From NCBI RefSeq assembly GCF_028710345.1, contig NZ_JAQTUH010000001.1, positions 62,001 to 126,000 on the forward strand: a DNA stretch of 64,000 bases, written 5' to 3'. A program made the position numbers and the translations under genes. Source of the DNA: Sulfuricurvum sp. (GTDB taxonomy: Bacteria; Campylobacterota; Campylobacteria; Campylobacterales; Sulfurimonadaceae). Below, piece by piece: positions 59,757-64,000 of the stretch (the first letter of the stretch is position 1; each line of letters starts with the position of its first letter). A model generated the notes under the pieces. The model worked only from the letters and a program-made list of their open reading frames with translations, searched no databases and was not told where the DNA came from.

Positions 59757-62464
59757 TGGGACATTTTGAACCTTTTTTAGCCTATGAGGCGAGTGCGGGA
59801 TCGGGCAAAACGTTTAACCTCGTCGTCCGGTATTTGAGTTTATTGTTTATGGGGGAAGATGCCGGATCGATTACGGCGTTGACCTTTACCAACAAAGCGG
59901 CAAACGAGATGCGTCAACGGGTGATTGAGACATTACGCTCCCTAGAGAAGCGAGGTGAGCTTACTGAGATTTCCAATGTGAGCGGTTTAAGTAGTGATGA
60001 GATACTCAAAAGACGGGATGGAGTTCTATGGAAATTACTCCGCTCCGATATGAAAATTTCGACAATTGATACCTTTTTCGGGACGATTTTGCGAAAATTT
60101 GCCCTTAATGCGGGGATTATGCCTACGTTTAGTGCTCTAAATCAACACCATGAGGTGAAATTTCTCAAACGGTTTCTCCATGAGATAGAGACACAGCATC
60201 AGATGGAGCCGTTAATCCAACTCTCACTGCTGAGCTCCAAACGACTCAACGATATTTTTAGCCTCCTCTCATCGCTCTACGCCAAACACAAGGAGCTAGA
60301 GGGGGTATCGTTAACTCCTTATAGGGTAGATGATACGTCGATTGAGAAAGCGATGGAGTGTGCCTATGCTCTCGCAAAAATGATGGAAGACAAACCTCTC
60401 AGTGAGCGTGCTCGAAAAACGATGCAGTTTGAGAGTTATGAGGAACTACTCCAAAAGACATGGGTATTTAAGCCCTCGATGGAGTATTGGGATTTTAAAA
60501 AGGTGTACGAACCCCGTATGGATGGTTTATTGCGGGAGATACAAGAATCGATTGCGTCGCAGATGCAAACCTATGAGGGGGAGTTTTTAGAGGCACTGTT
60601 TCGGATTTTAAAAATCTATATCCACAGCCGTCAAAATTTGATACGGCAAAATAACGAGCTTACCTTTGATGATATTACCCTCATGGTGCATGATTTATTG
60701 CGTAGAAAGTTAGAGAGTGAATTTCTCTATTTCAGACTCGATGGGGAGATGAAGCATCTGTTGTTGGATGAGTTTCAAGACACCAGTGTGTTGCAGTTCG
60801 ATATTTTGCGTCCCCTTATCGAAGAGATTGCCGCCGGAATCGGGATAAACGAGGGGGGAAGTTTTTTCTTCGTCGGAGATGTCAAACAATCAATTTACCG
60901 TTTCCGAGGAGGGGTGAGTGCCCTCTTTTACGAAGTGGCGGAGTGTTTTAATGTACAAGTAAAGGCGCTGGAAGTCAACTACCGCTCCGCTTCTTGTATC
61001 GTGGAGTTTGTTAACCGCGTATTTGAGAGTTCAATGAAACGGTATATTTCCCAAAAATCACCCGAAGAAAAAAAAGGTGGATACGTCGAAGTAGTTGTGG
61101 ATGAAGAGCCGCTACGTGCGTTGTTAAAAGAGATTACTATCCTTTTGTCATTGGGGATATCGTACAACGATATTGCGGTGTTGTGTGTGACCAACTCCGA
61201 TGCCTCACGGGTGCAAGAGCTTTTAGAAGAGCACCATATCCATGTGGTGAGTGAAGCAACCTCTCTGCTGATTCATCAACGAAGTGTCCAAGCGGTGATT
61301 GAGTATTTACGTTATTGTTATTTCAATCATGAGATTTATCGTCACAACTGCGCGACACTGATTGGGTGCGAGGTAGAGAGTATTGAGCGTCATAGTATTG
61401 TGGATGTGTTGAGCCAATCCATCGACTTTATCCGACACCACGCACTCGGAGATAAAAGTGCCCTTTTGTTTATCGAAAAACTGAGTCAGTATCGTGATAT
61501 CGAAGCGGTCATCTTTGAGATAGAGAGGCTTGAAGCGACGTCGGCACAGAGTGATTTGGAGGGTGTCCGTATTATGACGGTTCATAAATCCAAAGGGTTA
61601 GAGTTCGAACACGTCATCGTACTGGATCGTTTGGGGCAGATGAAAAGTAGAAATAATCCGCTGTTGTACGAGTATGACGGGGTGAGTTTAACCCATCTCT
61701 TTGTGCGGACAAAAGGGCGCGAAGTTTTGGATCAAAACTACCAAAGGGCTCTCGAAAAAGAGGAGGCATTGGCAAACGAAGATCAGCTTAATGCCCTCTA
61801 CGTTGCCCTAACTCGAGCGGTTGAATCGTTGGTAGTGATTGCCAAACCTAAATCATCATGGTTTGAGCCGTTACAACTCACACCAAACCATTGGGGAGAG
61901 CGGGAACACAAACACAAAGAGAAAAAAGAGATAGTACCGCTAAAACCGTTTGATTACCACCACCTCTCATATGGGAACCAAGAGGAGTTTGTCGCATCCC
62001 TGCAAGCCGATGAACACGATTATGAGGCGATACAATACGGCTTGGCACTTCACTATGCATTGGAGATGATGATTCAATTTGACACTCAATCAATACCTCT
62101 GTCCGTAGAAGCGGCTAAAAAACGTTTCGGAGCTTTTATCGGTGGGGATAAACTGGTTTCATTGGAAAAAACATTGAGTGCGCTTGTCTCGAATGAGACA
62201 TTTAAGAGATTGACGCGTGGGAAACACTACAAAGAGCAACGGTTCTTTTTTAAAGAGCAGATGCGGGTGATTGATTTATTGGTAGAGGATGAAGCGGGGC
62301 ATTGGGTCGTTATCGATTATAAAAGCGGTAGTGAGAAAAGTGGTGAGCACGAAGCGCAAGTGCGTGGATACATGGAAGCGGTCAAGGCATTAAGCGGGGG
62401 GGAGGTATCGGGCTATCTCTGTTATCTCTCCGAAAATGATGTCCTTATAAAAAACTTAATTTAA
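59756..62464 (+). CDS. addA: AddA-like UvrD-family helicase-nuclease
   Basis: About 902 residues with the complete SF1 set: Walker A ASAGSGKT (about residues 12-19), TFTNKAANEM, LLDEFQDTS, GDVKQSIYRFRGG, VNYRSA, MTVHKSKGLEFEHVIVLD and YVALTRA, and a C-terminal PD-(D/E)XK nuclease (MRVIDLLVE, VVIDYKSGS, about 835-865). It is the motor of the double-strand break repair complex with AddB. The start ATG overlaps the addB stop by one base; AAAGGGA serves as the ribosome site. Confidence 0.93.
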   Translation: MGHFEPFLAYEASAGSGKTFNLVVRYLSLLFMGEDAGSITALTFTNKAANEMRQRVIETLRSLEKRGELTEISNVSGLSSDEILKRRDGVLWKLLRSDMKISTIDTFFGTILRKFALNAGIMPTFSALNQHHEVKFLKRFLHEIETQHQMEPLIQLSLLSSKRLNDIFSLLSSLYAKHKELEGVSLTPYRVDDTSIEKAMECAYALAKMMEDKPLSERARKTMQFESYEELLQKTWVFKPSMEYWDFKKVYEPRMDGLLREIQESIASQMQTYEGEFLEALFRILKIYIHSRQNLIRQNNELTFDDITLMVHDLLRRKLESEFLYFRLDGEMKHLLLDEFQDTSVLQFDILRPLIEEIAAGIGINEGGSFFFVGDVKQSIYRFRGGVSALFYEVAECFNVQVKALEVNYRSASCIVEFVNRVFESSMKRYISQKSPEEKKGGYVEVVVDEEPLRALLKEITILLSLGISYNDIAVLCVTNSDASRVQELLEEHHIHVVSEATSLLIHQRSVQAVIEYLRYCYFNHEIYRHNCATLIGCEVESIERHSIVDVLSQSIDFIRHHALGDKSALLFIEKLSQYRDIEAVIFEIERLEATSAQSDLEGVRIMTVHKSKGLEFEHVIVLDRLGQMKSRNNPLLYEYDGVSLTHLFVRTKGREVLDQNYQRALEKEEALANEDQLNALYVALTRAVESLVVIAKPKSSWFEPLQLTPNHWGEREHKHKEKKEIVPLKPFDYHHLSYGNQEEFVASLQADEHDYEAIQYGLALHYALEMMIQFDTQSIPLSVEAAKKRFGAFIGGDKLVSLEKTLSALVSNETFKRLTRGKHYKEQRFFFKEQMRVIDLLVEDEAGHWVVIDYKSGSEKSGEHEAQVRGYMEAVKALSGGEVSGYLCYLSENDVLIKNLI

Positions 62465-62486
62465 GTATATTATAAGTTTATATGGG

Positions 62487-62492
62487 TACAAT
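62487..62492 (+). promoter_or_regulatory. Probable -10 box for rplM-rpsI
   Basis: TACAAT preceded by TGGG, 36 bases before the rplM start and 23 bases after the addA stop. No convincing -35 box. A ribosomal operon of this kind would be expected to have its own promoter. Confidence 0.4.
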
Positions 62493-62527
62493 TTCGCCAC
62501 TATTTAGACTACAAAAGGAGGCTCACA

Positions 62528-62950
62528 ATGAAATTTACTAAAATTGCAACACCTGAGCAAATCGAACGTAAATGGGTTTTGATTGACGCAGAGGGGAAAA
62601 CATTCGGTCGTATTATGACGGACGTTGCAACTCGCCTTCGCGGAAAAGACAAACCTTACTTTACCCCAAATGTTGACTGTGGTGACTTCGTTGTTATCAT
62701 TAACGCTGAAAAAGCAATCATCAACGGTAACGGTAAAACGGCTACTAAAACGTATCACCGTCACACAGGTTACTTTGGTAACGTAAAAAGCGAAAAATTT
62801 ACTGAGCTTTTGGCAACAAACCCAGAAAAAGTTTTCAAACTTGCCGCTCGCGGTATGCTTCCTAAAACAAAATTGGGTCGCGCAATGATCAAAAAATTAA
62901 AAGTCTATGCAGGTGCGGAACATCCACACTCAGCACAGATTTCTAAGTAA
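62528..62950 (+). CDS. rplM: Large-subunit ribosomal protein uL13
   Basis: A 140-residue ribosomal protein. The conserved blocks WVLIDAEGKTFGRI, DVATRLRGKDKPYFTP, TYHRHTGYFGNVKS and AARGMLPKTKLGRAM are intact. AAAAGGAGG lies seven bases before the ATG. The rpsI gene follows after nine bases, the universal L13-S9 pair. The codon use differs from the preceding AddAB genes, as is usual for highly expressed proteins. Confidence 0.98.
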   Translation: MKFTKIATPEQIERKWVLIDAEGKTFGRIMTDVATRLRGKDKPYFTPNVDCGDFVVIINAEKAIINGNGKTATKTYHRHTGYFGNVKSEKFTELLATNPEKVFKLAARGMLPKTKLGRAMIKKLKVYAGAEHPHSAQISK

Positions 62951-62959
62951 GGATAAACG

Positions 62960-63349
62960 ATGGCAAAAACATATGCAACCGGCAGAAGAAAAACATCGAT
63001 CGCAAAAGTATGGTTGACTCCAGGTACTGGTAAAATCACTGTAAACGGTCTTTCACTTGATGCATGGCTTGGTGGTCTTGAAGCGAAAAAATTGCGTGTA
63101 ACGCAACCTCTTTCATTGGTTAAACAAGACACTTCAGTTGATATCAATGCAACTACTACAGGTGGCGGTTTCTCAGGTCAATCTGATGCACTTCGTCACG
63201 GTATCTCTCGTGCACTTTGTACTTACGATCCTGCTTTCCGTGCGGTTCTTAAACCATTCGGTATGCTTACACGTGACTCACGTATCGTTGAGCGTAAAAA
63301 ACCAGGTCTTCGCAAAGCACGTCGTTCTCCTCAATTCTCAAAACGTTAA
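62960..63349 (+). CDS. rpsI: Small-subunit ribosomal protein uS9
   Basis: A 129-residue ribosomal protein. [17 protein letters not shown] at the N-terminus, [19 protein letters not shown] in the centre and the C-terminal [19 protein letters not shown] that reaches toward the P-site tRNA are all present. It follows rplM by nine bases with AAGGA as the ribosome site and ends the operon, followed by two hairpins. Confidence 0.98.
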   Translation: MAKTYATGRRKTSIAKVWLTPGTGKITVNGLSLDAWLGGLEAKKLRVTQPLSLVKQDTSVDINATTTGGGFSGQSDALRHGISRALCTYDPAFRAVLKPFGMLTRDSRIVERKKPGLRKARRSPQFSKR

Positions 63350-63420
63350 TGGTTCCTTGGGAACTATTAAAAGTTTCCTCGAAAACGTTAATCGTTTACT
63401 CTTCCCTTCTTTGGGGAAGA
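63350..63420 (+). terminator. Two successive hairpins after rpsI
   Basis: The first, 63350-63366, pairs TGGTTCC with GGAACTA around TTG (one G-U). The second, 63400-63420, pairs TCTTCCC with GGGAAGA around a 7-base loop and is followed by AATTTCTTCT. Neither has a perfect T-run, but together they are a likely end for the ribosomal transcript. A TATAAT at 63458-63463 may start the next gene. Confidence 0.5.
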
Positions 63421-63563
63421 AATTTCTTCTAAACATTCTCATCTATTTTCACAAGATATAATTATATTTATTTTATAACTGAAAGTTATTCTTTATGAAT
63501 TAATTTTATAGGCGATTATCCGAAATTTATGTATCATTCGTTACTTTTTTTATTGGAGATTCA

Positions 63564-64000
63564 TTGTTTTCTCGTAAATCCAAATCATCAGGCGTGAAAT
63601 CACGTACACTTATCCTCAGCGTTGCTTTATTTTTAACCCTTGCTACAAACGGAGCTTTTTTTAAACACGTATTAGAGGTCTATCCATGGACACTTCATAC
63701 TGCACCTATGATTATCTCATTAGGGGTTGTTTTAATGGGGGCTATTGTCATATTATTGACTTTGTTTAGTTCCCGTTATCTGCTAAAACCATTTTTGATT
63801 ACTGTTTTATTATTGTCTTCGCTGGTTACCTATTTTATGAATAGTTATGACATTATTGTTGATACCCATATGATTGAAAATATTTTACAAACCAATATCC
63901 ACGAATCGAGCGATTTGTTGAGCATTAAACAAGTGTTGTATTTTCTCATTTTGGGTGTTATCCCTTCGATTGTTGTCTATCGTGTGAAAATTGCCAAAAC
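63564..64000 (+). CDS. Phosphoethanolamine transferase, EptA-type, N-terminal part
   Basis: The frame runs open to the end of the window (145 codons). The start is TTG 63564 with GGAG five bases before its spacer (63555-63558). Four hydrophobic helices are visible and then the family-diagnostic segment NSYDIIVDTHMIENILQTN followed by ESSDLLS, corresponding to the N-terminal domain of EptA/MCR-like enzymes that add phosphoethanolamine to lipid A; in Campylobacter the homologue also modifies the flagellar rod and N-glycan. The catalytic sulfatase-like domain lies beyond the window. Confidence 0.85.
   Translation, partial: MFSRKSKSSGVKSRTLILSVALFLTLATNGAFFKHVLEVYPWTLHTAPMIISLGVVLMGAIVILLTLFSSRYLLKPFLITVLLLSSLVTYFMNSYDIIVDTHMIENILQTNIHESSDLLSIKQVLYFLILGVIPSIVVYRVKIAK

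Overview
The window reads as chromosome of a free-living, respiring Campylobacterota (Epsilonproteobacteria), closest in character to Sulfuricurvum/Sulfurimonas-type organisms. The grounds are: a complete cbb3 oxidase operon ccoNOQP followed by a DUF4006 gene; a PglB-type oligosaccharyltransferase whose catalytic residues sit at Campylobacter-like positions; futalosine-pathway MqnA; and a purA - FliJ-like - MotE/PDP-like - PAP2 - DUF507 - carA block that, apart from the PAP2 gene, recalls the Campylobacter jejuni purA-carA neighbourhood. I cannot name the species. Coding density is very high, with many ATGA/GTGA/TTGA overlaps. There is no prophage, insertion sequence or CRISPR array. The only gene-free stretch above 300 bases that lacks a CDS (about 10500-11176) is a tRNA array.

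Layout. (1) 1-5139, plus strand: one tightly overlapping operon with the end of a thioredoxin-fold-like exported protein, an FtsX/MacB-type permease with its LolD-like ATPase, a cbb3-subunit-I-like membrane protein that keeps its heme ligands but has an altered CuB site, an unknown polytopic membrane protein and a YceI protein. (2) 5146-15239: signalling and general genes: a GGDEF-EAL protein, an MBL hydrolase, an AEC transporter, a double CDGSH protein, tRNAs Gly-Leu-Cys-Ser, ilvD, an LpxH-like phosphoesterase, a permuted papain-like protein and a diguanylate cyclase. (3) 15327-26222, minus strand: a nine-gene protein N-glycosylation locus: flippase, two GT2, two GT9-like, PglB, then an epimerase/reductase, a WecA-type phosphosugar transferase and a PglF/WbpM-type 4,6-dehydratase. 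It is flanked by an unknown coiled-coil gene and an AsnB-type amidotransferase.

(4) 28983-48678: mostly housekeeping: paired GAF proteins, dcd, accBC, a CZB-type chemoreceptor, a SurA-like chaperone, gltX, a TonB-dependent receptor, mqnA, moaD-moaE-moeA, an MFS transporter, rdgB, uppP, an aminotransferase, a HisZ-like protein and purA. (5) 48735-52096: flagella-like coiled-coil proteins, a PAP2 phosphatase, DUF507 and carA. (6) 52350-57238: ccoNOQP extended by DUF4006, a 33-residue membrane microprotein, a TPM-domain protein and a FixH-like protein. (7) 57420-64000: addB-addA, rplM-rpsI and the start of an EptA-type phosphoethanolamine transferase.

The most noteworthy items are the CuB-altered heme-copper-like protein in the first operon; the coupling of PglB to a WbpV-WbpL-WbpM-like initiation cassette rather than the canonical PglC/D/E/K set; a switch-like leader before moaDE-moeA; repeated and inverted elements before ccoN; a short transmembrane gene inside the cco operon; and an intrinsic terminator inside the tRNA array.
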